Below are positions 43,529 through 51,263 of a DNA stretch of 64,000 nt, piece by piece. The stretch is from Streptomyces sp. NBC_00490 (GTDB lineage: Bacteria > Actinomycetota > Actinomycetes > Streptomycetales > Streptomycetaceae). The notes under the pieces were generated by a model that ran no database searches, was not told the origin of the DNA, and worked only from the letters and a program-made list of their open reading frames with translations. The stretch spans positions 3,348,001 to 3,412,000 of the forward strand of contig NZ_CP107869.1 of assembly GCF_036013645.1 (NCBI RefSeq). Reading direction: 5' to 3'. A program made the position numbers and the translations under genes. Position 1 is the stretch's first letter. Each line of letters starts with the position of its first letter.

Positions 43529-44731
43529 GTGGAACTCACTCTCCTCGGTACCGGTGCCCCCGCAGGCCTTCCCCGACCCGACTGTCCCTGTGCCGCCTGT
43601 GCGGCCGCGCTCGGTCCCGATGCGCGGGCCGCCACCGCGGTGGTCGTCGACGGGGCGCTGTTGCTCGATCTGACGCCCGGCGCGGTGTTCGCGGCGGCCC
43701 GGGCGGGGCAGTCGTTGGGGCAGGTGCGGCAGGTGCTGTTGTCGCATCCGCACAACGGGCCCGCCATGGAGGTGCCGGCCGGGCTGCCGCAGCCGGGGCG
43801 GGTGCCGGACGGGCGGGAGTTGGCGCTGCTGACGGGGCATCGGGTGCGGGCGGTGGCGATGGACGCGCCCGGCACCGGGTACGCGGTGACCGGCCCTGAC
43901 GGGCAGCGGCTGCTCTATCTGCCGCCCGGGGGCGCTCCGGCGGGACTGGAGGAGAACGGCAAGGACGGCTACGACATGGTCCTCGCCGATGTCGTGGGGC
44001 GGCCGGACGCGCTCGCCAAGCTGCGCGCGGTCGGTGCGATGGGACCGGCCACCGATGTCATCGCCGTCCATCTCGACCACGACGTACCGCCCGGCGCAGA
44101 GTTGCGGCGACGGCTCGCGGCGGCGGGAGCGCGCGCCGTGCCCGACGGGACGACGCTGACCGTCGGCGTCTACGAGGACGTACCGGACGTGCCGCGGCGG
44201 ACGTTGGTGCTGGGCGGGGCGCGGTCCGGGAAGTCGGTGGAGGCGGAGCGCAGGCTGGAGGCGTTCCCGGACGTCCTGTACGTCGCCACCGGCGGGACGC
44301 GCGGCGGGGACGGCGAGTGGGCCGCACGCGTGGCCACGCACCGCGACCGGCGGCCCGGGTCCTGGCGTACGGCCGAGACCTGCGACCTCGTGCCGCTGCT
44401 CGCCGACGACGGGCCTCCGCTGCTGATCGACTGCTTGTCGCTGTGGCTGACGGACGCGATGGACGCCGTCGGGGCGTGGGACGACGCGGTGTGGGCCGAC
44501 GGCGGGGAGCGGGCGCTGCGGGAGCGGGTGCGGGAGCTGACGGACGCGGTGCGGGCGACCCGCCGGACCGTCGTCACCGTGTCGAACGAGGTGGGGTCGG
44601 GGATCGTGCCGGCCACGGCCTCCGGGCGGCGCTACCGGGACGAACTCGGGCGGCTCAACGCGGCGTTCGCCGGTGAGTGCGAGCACGTGGTGCTGGTGGT
44701 GGCCGGGCAGGCGGTGGTCCTACGGGGCTGA
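43529..44731 (+). CDS. cobU: Adenosylcobinamide kinase/guanylyltransferase with N-terminal MBL-like domain
   Basis: A 400-residue fusion. Residues about 1-215 have a metallo-beta-lactamase-like fold (LTLLGTGAPAGLPRPDCPC, LLDLTPG, LLSHPHNGPAMEVP, LDHDVPPG) in which the usual HxHxDH metal motif is degraded. Residues about 220-400 are CobU: LVLGGARSGKSVEAE (Walker A near 229), VATGGTRGGDGEW, CLSLWLTDAM and NEVGSGIVP. CobU phosphorylates adenosylcobinamide and adds GMP to give AdoCbi-GDP for CobS. The start GTG 43529 gives the usual VELTLLGTG beginning; a GTG at 43508 is possible. It overlaps the convergent 44720 gene by 12 bases. Confidence 0.9.
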   Translation: MELTLLGTGAPAGLPRPDCPCAACAAALGPDARAATAVVVDGALLLDLTPGAVFAAARAGQSLGQVRQVLLSHPHNGPAMEVPAGLPQPGRVPDGRELALLTGHRVRAVAMDAPGTGYAVTGPDGQRLLYLPPGGAPAGLEENGKDGYDMVLADVVGRPDALAKLRAVGAMGPATDVIAVHLDHDVPPGAELRRRLAAAGARAVPDGTTLTVGVYEDVPDVPRRTLVLGGARSGKSVEAERRLEAFPDVLYVATGGTRGGDGEWAARVATHRDRRPGSWRTAETCDLVPLLADDGPPLLIDCLSLWLTDAMDAVGAWDDAVWADGGERALRERVRELTDAVRATRRTVVTVSNEVGSGIVPATASGRRYRDELGRLNAAFAGECEHVVLVVAGQAVVLRG

Positions 44732-45238
44732 GGGCTCCTTGTGGGCGATCACGCGGTACGTCGTCCAGGGGCGGGGACGGCGGTTCCTCGGCGGGAGGAT
44801 CGTGCAGCCGTGGGATTCCAGTTCCGTGCGGAGTTCCTCGGCGGGGGCGTCCACGCCCTCCAGGAGGAGGTAGCCGCCGGGGCGCAGGGCCGCGAGGGCG
44901 GCGCGGAGTTCGCCCGCGGGGTCCGGGGGCCGGAGGAGGGTGACGACGTCGTAGCGGGCCCGCAGGCCGGTCGCGATCCGCTCGTCCGTCAGGCTGCCGA
45001 CGTACGCCTCCTCCACCCGCTCGGCCTCACGGGCCTGTTCCACGCGGGCGGTCGGGTCGACGCCGTCGAAAGAGGTGTACGGGAAGAGCTCCTTGGCCGC
45101 CTCGGGGAAACGGGCGTCGCCCGTGCCCACGTCCAGCCAGCTCTCGGGTTCGGGGAGGAGCCGCAGGATCGCGCGTGCCGTCGAGCGGTGGCGGCGTCTG
45201 CGGTCGAGGTCGCTGACACGGGTGCGCAGGCGTTTCAT
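44720..45238 (-). CDS. Small class I methyltransferase
   Basis: A 172-residue protein with WLDVGTGDARFPEAAKELFPY (SAM motif I) and YDVVTLLRPPDPAGELRAALAALRPGGYLLLEG (motifs IV-V). Basic N-terminus (MKRLRTRVSDLDRRRRHR). Start ATG 45238 is preceded by GGGAG; ATG 45256 is a six-codon-longer alternative. It lies antiparallel between cobU and cobT. Substrate unknown; a role in cobalamin synthesis is only suggested by position. Confidence 0.78.
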   Translation of the reverse strand: MKRLRTRVSDLDRRRRHRSTARAILRLLPEPESWLDVGTGDARFPEAAKELFPYTSFDGVDPTARVEQAREAERVEEAYVGSLTDERIATGLRARYDVVTLLRPPDPAGELRAALAALRPGGYLLLEGVDAPAEELRTELESHGCTILPPRNRRPRPWTTYRVIAHKEPSAP

Positions 45239-45375
45239 GGGGGCTCCCTGAGACATACGACATTCCACTGCAAAACGGAACGTATGGGATCTCGATCTTG
45301 GGAGCAACGACGTCAGGTGCGCGTGGTGGCCATGTGGCGCCGTCCTGTTCGATCGGTGCCGGTACTGTTCGGCGA

Positions 45376-46464
45376 ATGAGCTCGCTTAATCTCGACGACT
45401 TCACCGATCTGATCGAGCGCCCCGACGGTGGGGTGCGCCGCGACGCCGAGGCGCGCCGGGAACGTCAGATCGTGCCGCCCGGGTCGCTGGGCCGCCTGGA
45501 CGATTTGGGTGAGTGGCTGTCGGCGGCACAGTCCGCCGTTCCGGTACGGCCGATCGAACAGCCGCGGGTGGTTCTCTTCGCCGGTGACCACGGCATCGCC
45601 GAGCTCGGTGTCTCGGCCCGGCCGGCGGGCAGCGCCGGGGAGTTGGTGCGCGAGGTTCTGGAGGGCGGGCGGCCGGTGTCCGTGCTCGCGCGGCGGCTCG
45701 GGGTGCCGGTGCGGATCGTCGACCTGGCGCTGGACTGCGATCCGGAGTCGCTGCCCGGCGAGGTCGTACGGCATCGGGTGCGGCGCGGCAGCGGCCGTAT
45801 CGACATCGAGGACGCGCTGACCCTGGAGGAGGCGGAGGCCGCCTTCCGGGCCGGGGTCGCGGTGGCCGACGAGGAGGCCGACTCCGGTACGGATCTGGTG
45901 GTGCTCGGCGATGTGAGCGTCGGCGGGACCACGGCGGCGGGTGTGCTGGTCGCCGCGTTGTGCGGGACCGACGCGTCCGTGGTGACCGGGCGCGGTGGGC
46001 TGGCCATCGACGACCTCGCCTGGATGCGCAAGTGCGCGGCGATCCGTGACGCGCTGCGGCGGGCCCGCCCGGTGCTCGGGGACCAGCTGCAGTTGCTGGC
46101 GACGGTGGGCGGGGCCGATCTCGCGGCGATCACCGGGTTCCTGCTGCAGAGCGCGGTGCGCAAGCTGCCGGTCGTGCTCGACGGGGTCGTGGTGGCCGCC
46201 TGTGCGCTGGTCGGGCAGCGGATCGCCTTCCGGGCGCCGGACTGGTGGCTGGCCGCGCACGACAGCGGGGAGCCGGGGCAGGCGAAGGCGCTGGACCGGA
46301 TGGCGCTGGAGCCGCTGCTGGAGCACGGGGTGACGGTCGGGGAGGGCGCCGGCGGACTGCTGGCACTGCCGCTGGTGCAGGCCGCGGCGGCGCTGGCCGC
46401 GGAGCTGCCCGAGAAGCCGGAGCCTGTCGAGGCGGATGCCGAGGAGCCGGAGAAAGAGGAGTAG
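45376..46464 (+). CDS. cobT: Nicotinate-nucleotide:dimethylbenzimidazole phosphoribosyltransferase
   Basis: A 362-residue enzyme making alpha-ribazole 5'-phosphate for the cobalamin lower ligand. Motifs: PPGSLGRLDDLGEWL, LFAGDHGIAELGVSA, VLGDVSVGGTTAAGV and VTVGEGAGGLLALPL with the catalytic Glu near residue 318. The C-terminus has an acidic tail. TACTGT lies 7 bases before ATG 45376 with no ribosome-binding site, so it is probably leaderless. Works with CobU and CobS in this window. Confidence 0.93.
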   Translation: MSSLNLDDFTDLIERPDGGVRRDAEARRERQIVPPGSLGRLDDLGEWLSAAQSAVPVRPIEQPRVVLFAGDHGIAELGVSARPAGSAGELVREVLEGGRPVSVLARRLGVPVRIVDLALDCDPESLPGEVVRHRVRRGSGRIDIEDALTLEEAEAAFRAGVAVADEEADSGTDLVVLGDVSVGGTTAAGVLVAALCGTDASVVTGRGGLAIDDLAWMRKCAAIRDALRRARPVLGDQLQLLATVGGADLAAITGFLLQSAVRKLPVVLDGVVVAACALVGQRIAFRAPDWWLAAHDSGEPGQAKALDRMALEPLLEHGVTVGEGAGGLLALPLVQAAAALAAELPEKPEPVEADAEEPEKEE

Positions 46465-46653
46465 CCCACAGGACGCGGCGGCGCGGCAGGGGTGTCAATC
46501 TGGCACCTTTGCGTGGATGTCTCCGATCTGCCGGGAAGGTGTGCAACAGGCCCGGGAGATCCAGCTCACGTAGGTGTGGCTCAACTGCGCACGGTTCGGA
46601 TCGGTCTTCGGACATGGCCCGTGGCCGCACCGTACGTACCTGGAGACGCGCCG

Positions 46654-47328
46654 ATGACGAGGATCGCCCGCTGGGCCCGCACCGAGTGGGGGCTCCTGTA
46701 CGTCGCGGTGCGCGGGCCGCTGGTGCGGCGGCGGTGGCGGGCGGCGCCGATGGCGATCGGGGCGGTGTGCCTGACGGCGGTGCTCCAGTTCGTGCAGAAC
46801 CAGTCGTGGGGCTACCGGTTCGTACAGAACGTCGGTGCCGTACGGGCGGAGGACCCTCTCTGCCTGGCCCTCCTGCGGACGCCCTTGTCGTTGTTCGTAC
46901 CCGCGCTGGACCTGCCCGTATGGGGCGCGCTGGCGCAGCTCCTGATCGTGTTCGGCATCGCGGAGATCTGCCTGGGCCGGTGGCGCACCCTCCTCATCGC
47001 CTACGCCGCCACCCTCGCCGGCACGCTGTACGCCCGCCTCGGCATCTGGCTGGGCCCCGACAGCCCGCTCGGCCTCCCCGCCACGGACTCCCACGTCGTC
47101 GACACCGGCCCCTCGGCCGCCGTGGTGGGCCTCGCGGTGTTCCTGGCCTGGCGCTATCGCGCGTACGTCACCGGGAGTGCGGTGATCGCCGCGATGGTGG
47201 TCGAGGTACTGCTGAAGGACAACCTCGCGGGCAAGGAACATCTCGCGGCCATCGCGGCGGTGCTGCTGCTGTGCGGGATCTCGGAGGTACGCCATCGGCG
47301 ACGCACGGGGCGGGTGGCGATGCGGTGA
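46654..47328 (+). CDS. Rhomboid-like membrane protein
   Basis: A 224-residue protein with six helices. It follows the rhomboid layout loosely: a loop after TM1 and LIVFGIAEICLGRWRTLL, then TGPSAAVVGLAVFLAW with Ser in GPSA and KEHLAAIAAVLLL with His, which would form a Ser-His dyad. The upstream HxxxN of true rhomboids is missing. ATG 46654 with GGAG 9 bases upstream. It may be a divergent protease or a pseudo-protease; substrate unknown. Confidence 0.7.
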   Translation: MTRIARWARTEWGLLYVAVRGPLVRRRWRAAPMAIGAVCLTAVLQFVQNQSWGYRFVQNVGAVRAEDPLCLALLRTPLSLFVPALDLPVWGALAQLLIVFGIAEICLGRWRTLLIAYAATLAGTLYARLGIWLGPDSPLGLPATDSHVVDTGPSAAVVGLAVFLAWRYRAYVTGSAVIAAMVVEVLLKDNLAGKEHLAAIAAVLLLCGISEVRHRRRTGRVAMR

Positions 47329-47379
47329 CCGGCCGCACGTCGGGCCATCGCCCGGTCAGCCCGCGTCGGTGAGCGGGGC

Positions 47380-48226
47380 ATGGGGCGTCCGGCAGACGGC
47401 TGTGTCGGTCAGCGGGCGCGCGGGACGGCGCCCCGGCGACGTCCATGCCGTGACCGGGGGGGCGTATCAGGTGTCGGCCCACGAGCGCCTTGTCACGGCC
47501 GGACCTGCGGATCGGGCTTGCCGTCGATCAGGTCCACGAGTCCGGCACGCTGCGCGGAAAGGAACACGGGGGCGTGTGACGCAGCGCGCGGAGGCGACGC
47601 GGGCCTGCTCCCCGGCGGCGGTCCTGGCGATAGGCGCGCGAAGTGGCCTTGGCGCGGGGGCGTGGGGCGCCGCCCGGCAGACAGAGGTGGCCTTGGCCGG
47701 GCGCTCGTGTCGGTGGTCCGACGGGCGTCACGCCGGTGGTTGTGTGTGTCAGGTGTCGGCCTGCGGGTGGCCTGTCACGGCAGGGCCCGGGGGTCGGGTT
47801 TGCCGCCGATCAGGTCTTCTAGTTTGCGGCGGGGGCCCGACCAGCGGCGGTCCTGGCGGTAGGCGCGCAAGGTGGCCCTGGCCGCGGGGGCGTGGGGCGC
47901 CGCCCGGCAGCGGCGGTGGCCATGGCCGGGTGCTCGGGACGGTGGGCCGACGGGTGTCGCGCCGGTGGTTGGGTGTGGCAGGTGTCGGCCTGTGGGTGGT
48001 CTGTCACGGCAGGGCCCGGGGGTCGGGTTTGCCGCCGATCAGGTCTTCTAGTTTGCGGCGGGGGCCCGACCAGCGGCGGTCGTGGTGGTAGGCGCGCAAG
48101 GTGGCCCTGGCCGCGGGGGCGTGGGGCGCCGCCCGGCAGCGGCGATGGCCGGGTGCTCGGGACGGTGGGCCGACGGGTGTCGCGCCGGTGGTTGGGTGTG
48201 GCAGGTGTCGGCCTGTGGGTGGTCTG
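47380..48226. repeat. Tandem repeat block carrying copies of a downstream gene's 3' end
   Basis: This 0.85-kb stretch has no independent gene. It holds about four direct repeats of 282, 229 and 223 bases (matching GTCACGG points at 47494, 47776, 48005 and 48228). Each begins with a TGGGGCG-CCGGCAG block and includes the last ~30 codons and TGA of the membrane protein gene at 48227. On the minus strand, copies read DRRWSGPRRKLEDLIGGKPD then PRALP stop; the oldest reads LVDLIDGKPDPQVRP stop. Gly/Arg-rich long frames on the plus strand are artefacts. Confidence 0.88.
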
Positions 48227-48976
48227 TCACGGCAGGGCCCGGGGGTCGGGTTTGCCGCCGATCAGGTCTTCTAGTTTGCGGCGGGGGCCCGACCAGCGGC
48301 GGTCGTGGTGGTAGGCGCGGAGGGTGGCCTTGGCGCGGGCGCGGGGGCGGCGGCGGTAGAAGCGGCGGGCCCAGGGTGAGCCGGGGCGGGCCAGGCGGAC
48401 GAGGCCGATCAGGCCGACGAGCGGGACGATCACGCTGAAGATCGCCATACGGGCCTTGCCCTTGCTCAGGACGGCCAGGGCGAACAGGAAGTTGACCACC
48501 ACGGTCGAGAGCACGTTGGCCCGGTCCTGGAGCTCGTCCTGGCTCAGGTCGTTGACGCCGAACGGCGAGAACCCGGACAGCACCAGTCCCACCAGGGCGG
48601 CGGTCAGCACGACCACCTCCACGCTCTTGCGGCCCTCCTCCGTCCAGTAGACGTCGTCGAGGTGCAGGATCAGCGCGAACTCGTCCAGCACGAGGCCCGC
48701 ACCCACCCCGAAGATCACCGCGCACGCGGCCGCCCCGAAGCCGTGCCGGCCACTGGCCACGGCACCGAAGCCGCCGACGACGGTCAGGACGATCCCGGGC
48801 ACCACGTGGTGGATGTGCACCCCGCCGGAGCTGACGTTCCCGAAGGGACCCTTGCCCGCGCGGATGAGCCGGGTGATGACCCGGGTGACCAGGAAGGTGA
48901 CGACGAAGGAGGCGAGAGCGAGGAGCAGCGGCAGTTTGCCCGGCTCGATGATGTTCCGCTGGAGCCAATGTCCCAT
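48227..48976 (-). CDS. Conserved integral membrane protein
   Basis: A 249-residue protein with six helices: KLPLLLALASFVVTFLVTRV, then VHIHHVVPGIVLTVVGGFG with a conspicuous His cluster near residue 55, and an acidic DEFALILHLDDVYWTEEG loop. The C-terminus is basic and cytoplasmic (RRRPRARAKATLRAYHHD). The His and Asp clusters could bind metal, but I do not recognise the family's function. Its 3' end is the unit repeated downstream at 47380-48226. Start ATG 48976, divergent from cobS. Confidence 0.75.
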   Translation of the reverse strand: MGHWLQRNIIEPGKLPLLLALASFVVTFLVTRVITRLIRAGKGPFGNVSSGGVHIHHVVPGIVLTVVGGFGAVASGRHGFGAAACAVIFGVGAGLVLDEFALILHLDDVYWTEEGRKSVEVVVLTAALVGLVLSGFSPFGVNDLSQDELQDRANVLSTVVVNFLFALAVLSKGKARMAIFSVIVPLVGLIGLVRLARPGSPWARRFYRRRPRARAKATLRAYHHDRRWSGPRRKLEDLIGGKPDPRALP

Positions 48977-49036
48977 ATGTGCACTTTATCCAGGGTGGGC
49001 CGTGGCGACTTCCCGACCGCCGGATAACCTCCTCCG

Positions 49037-49831
49037 GTGTCTGCGCCCTCTTCGACTCCCTGGCCCGACGGCCTCCGCTTCGCCTTCGGCACCCTGACCG
49101 TGCTCCCGGTCAAGGTGACCCGCTGGGACCGTGACGCCGCGCGCGGGGGCATGCTGTGCGCCCCGCTGGCGGGGGTGGTGGTCGGGGCGGCGGCCGCCGT
49201 GCTGGGGGTACTGCTCCTGGCCCTGGGCTCGGGACCGCTGCTCGCCGCCGTCGCCACCGCCGCCGTGCCCGCCGCCCTCACCCGGGGGCTCCACCTCGAC
49301 GGGCTCGCCGACACCGCGGACGGGCTCGGCAGCGGTAAACCGGCCGAGGACGCCCTGCGGATCATGAAGCAGTCGGACATCGGGCCGTTCGGGGTCATCA
49401 CCCTCGTCTTCGTGCTGCTCGCGCAGGTGGCCGCGTTGGCGCAGGCGTACGGCGAGTCGTGGGCACGGGGTGCGGTGGCCGCGGTGGTGTCGGCCACGGC
49501 GGCCCGGCTGGCGCTGACGCTGGCGGCGCGGCGCGGGGTGCCGGCGGCACGGCCCGAGGGCTTGGGAGCGGCCGTGGCCGGGGTGGTCCCGGTACGGGGG
49601 GCGGCGATCGTCGCCGTGGCCGTGACGTTGGCGGCGGCAGGTGCGGGGGCGTTCTTCGGGCCGTACGACATCGTCCGTACGGCACTCGCGGTCGTCGTCG
49701 CCGCCGGGGTTGCCGAACTCCTGCTACGGCACTGCACCCGGCGCTTCGGCGGGGTGACCGGGGACGTGTTCGGAGGGCTCGCGGAGACCGCGGCCACGAC
49801 CGCGCTCGTGGTGCTTTCGCTGGGTGGCTGA
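49037..49831 (+). CDS. cobS: Adenosylcobinamide-GDP ribazoletransferase (cobalamin synthase)
   Basis: A 264-residue membrane enzyme joining AdoCbi-GDP and alpha-ribazole. Motifs: LRFAFGTLTVLPVK, LTRGLHLDGLADTADGLGSG with the catalytic Asp cluster near residue 95, RIMKQSDIGPFGVITLV and FGGVTGDVFGGLAETA. About six helices. TAACCT lies 7 bases before GTG 49037, and no ribosome-binding site is seen, so it is probably leaderless. Completes the nucleotide-loop assembly with cobU and cobT. Confidence 0.95.
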   Translation: MSAPSSTPWPDGLRFAFGTLTVLPVKVTRWDRDAARGGMLCAPLAGVVVGAAAAVLGVLLLALGSGPLLAAVATAAVPAALTRGLHLDGLADTADGLGSGKPAEDALRIMKQSDIGPFGVITLVFVLLAQVAALAQAYGESWARGAVAAVVSATAARLALTLAARRGVPAARPEGLGAAVAGVVPVRGAAIVAVAVTLAAAGAGAFFGPYDIVRTALAVVVAAGVAELLLRHCTRRFGGVTGDVFGGLAETAATTALVVLSLGG

Positions 49832-49863
49832 GCGGCGGGTGCCTCGTGGCCGGTCGCGCGGTT

Positions 49864-50640
49864 TCAGCAGGGCCGGCGCCAGACCCCCAGCTCGTACTTC
49901 TTCAGCATCGAACTCAGCTTCAGCTTCCGTGACTCCGCGCAGAACTTGCTCGTCGGCAGTTCGTACTCCACGTGGAAGACCGCCTTCTTCGCCTCGATGA
50001 ACGGTGTGTTGGCCTCGCACTCGTCGTACTGGGCGCACTGTTCGTTGACCGCGAAGTCGAAGTCGTCGACCAGTGCGGGGATCTGGTCCAGGTCGTTCTT
50101 CAAGCCCACGGACATGCCGCGGGCGTGGGCGAGTTTCGCGATGAGGCGGTTGTAGCGGAGCTGGTCGGCGGCCTTCAGCGGGAAACCGGTGCGGTTCTTG
50201 TAGCCGTCCATGTTGTCGGGCTCCACCGCGTCGAAGCCCTTCTCGCGGCACATGTCCATACGGTCCGCCATCAACGGCTCCAGGACGTCCGTCTTGCGGA
50301 TGTCGAGCCACTTCTCGCCCTCCCAGCCGTTGCCGCGGCCGAGGACCGACTTCGGGAACTTCTCCGCGTCGGGGCGCCAGTCCTCCCAGGCTCCGGTGGA
50401 GAGGTAGCAGATCACCTTGCGGCCCTCGCGGTGCAGCGTGGTGACGGTGGTCTTGGACTGGTCGAAGCCGTCGATGTCGTAGACCGGGACGTCGACGGAG
50501 GTGTCGACCGTCCGGCCGCTGAGCTGCCACTGCCAGTCGAGGCCGGGGGCCGGCTGCCAGCGGGGGCCGGGTTTCGCGTCCGGGGTCGTCGTGCAGGCGG
50601 CCAGCAGAAGCAGGGGGACCAGCCAGAAAACGCGTCTCAC
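49864..50640 (-). CDS. GH114-type endo-alpha-1,4-polygalactosaminidase lipoprotein
   Basis: A 258-residue secreted protein: signal peptide with lipobox (LLLLAACT), then a TIM-barrel GH114 domain with VPVYDIDGFD, VICYLSTGAWEDWRPD, GFDAVEPDNMDGY (catalytic Asp region near residue 145), FAVNEQCAQYDEC (catalytic Glu region near residue 205) and FHVEYE. The family cleaves alpha-1,4-linked galactosamine polymers; fungal Ega3 is the studied member. GTG 50640 overlaps the upstream stop in GTGA. Last gene of the exopolysaccharide operon, with a role in trimming or releasing the polymer. Confidence 0.9.
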   Translation of the reverse strand: MRRVFWLVPLLLLAACTTTPDAKPGPRWQPAPGLDWQWQLSGRTVDTSVDVPVYDIDGFDQSKTTVTTLHREGRKVICYLSTGAWEDWRPDAEKFPKSVLGRGNGWEGEKWLDIRKTDVLEPLMADRMDMCREKGFDAVEPDNMDGYKNRTGFPLKAADQLRYNRLIAKLAHARGMSVGLKNDLDQIPALVDDFDFAVNEQCAQYDECEANTPFIEAKKAVFHVEYELPTSKFCAESRKLKLSSMLKKYELGVWRRPC

Positions 50641-51263
50641 CGAGCGGGCTCCAGAGTGTGCGGCAACGTACCCCAAGGATGATCTCCCACCCCGGGGACC
50701 GCGCAGTACAGGTCCGCCCCTTTCACCGCCGGATCGACGCCCTCCGGGACGCCGTACACCAGGTGGCACAGCCGTATGTCCGTGCCGCCGCGCCAGGGTT
50801 GTGGGGGCTGTCGGCGGTACGTCGACCAGGTGCCCTCGAACGTGACGAGGACGTCGGCGATGCGGGCGTAGGAGGGGTGTGGTGTGGTGCCGTGGTTCAG
50901 CGCGAGGGTGCCTCGGACGGCGGTGGCGAGCCGCCGGTAGTACGCGAACTCCTCCGGGCCCGAGGTGACTTGGTCCAGGAAGGCGCCGTCCGTGCCGTAC
51001 CAGTCGCGGTGGCGTGTGAGGTCCCGGACCACGTCGGCGGAGGGTCTGCGGGCGTAGTCCGTGTCGGCGTAGCCCAGCACCCGTGTGCCTGCGGCCCGCA
51101 GCCTCGCGGCGACCTCGGCGAAGGCCTCGTCGGGGGCGTCGCCGGGGCCGCTGGCCGGGTTGAGGACGACGCCGTAGAGGTGGGGTGCGGCCGCGATGAT
51201 CGCGCCCCATTCGGCGGGGCGGACGGACGGGTGCTCGTAGTACGGGACCAGGAGAGTGCTCAT
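50637..51263 (-). CDS. Spherulin-4 (GH135-like) family protein
   Basis: A 208-residue protein, TLLVPYYEHPSVRPAEWGAI, LYGVVLNPASGPGDAP, TRVLGYADTDYARRP, TDGAFLDQVTSG and LVTFEGTWSTY. This is the spherulin-4 TIM barrel, whose fungal member Sph3 cleaves galactosaminogalactan. The motif that is usually GxFxDE reads GAFLDQ here, so one of the two neighbouring acidic residues is replaced by Gln. The Glu in TFEGTW is kept. No signal peptide is evident, so it may act inside the cell or need another route. ATGA overlap with the gene before and GTGA overlap with the gene after. Confidence 0.85.
   Translation of the reverse strand: MSTLLVPYYEHPSVRPAEWGAIIAAAPHLYGVVLNPASGPGDAPDEAFAEVAARLRAAGTRVLGYADTDYARRPSADVVRDLTRHRDWYGTDGAFLDQVTSGPEEFAYYRRLATAVRGTLALNHGTTPHPSYARIADVLVTFEGTWSTYRRQPPQPWRGGTDIRLCHLVYGVPEGVDPAVKGADLYCAVPGVGDHPWGTLPHTLEPAR

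Noticed and set aside
47380..48226. CRISPR array
   Set aside because: The repeats are over 200 bases long, degenerate, without short unique spacers, and match a gene's 3' end.
47380..48438. Gly/Arg-rich plus-strand frames in the repeat block
   Set aside because: They arise from the tandem repeats that copy the 3' end of the 48227 gene; no start signals or known domains.
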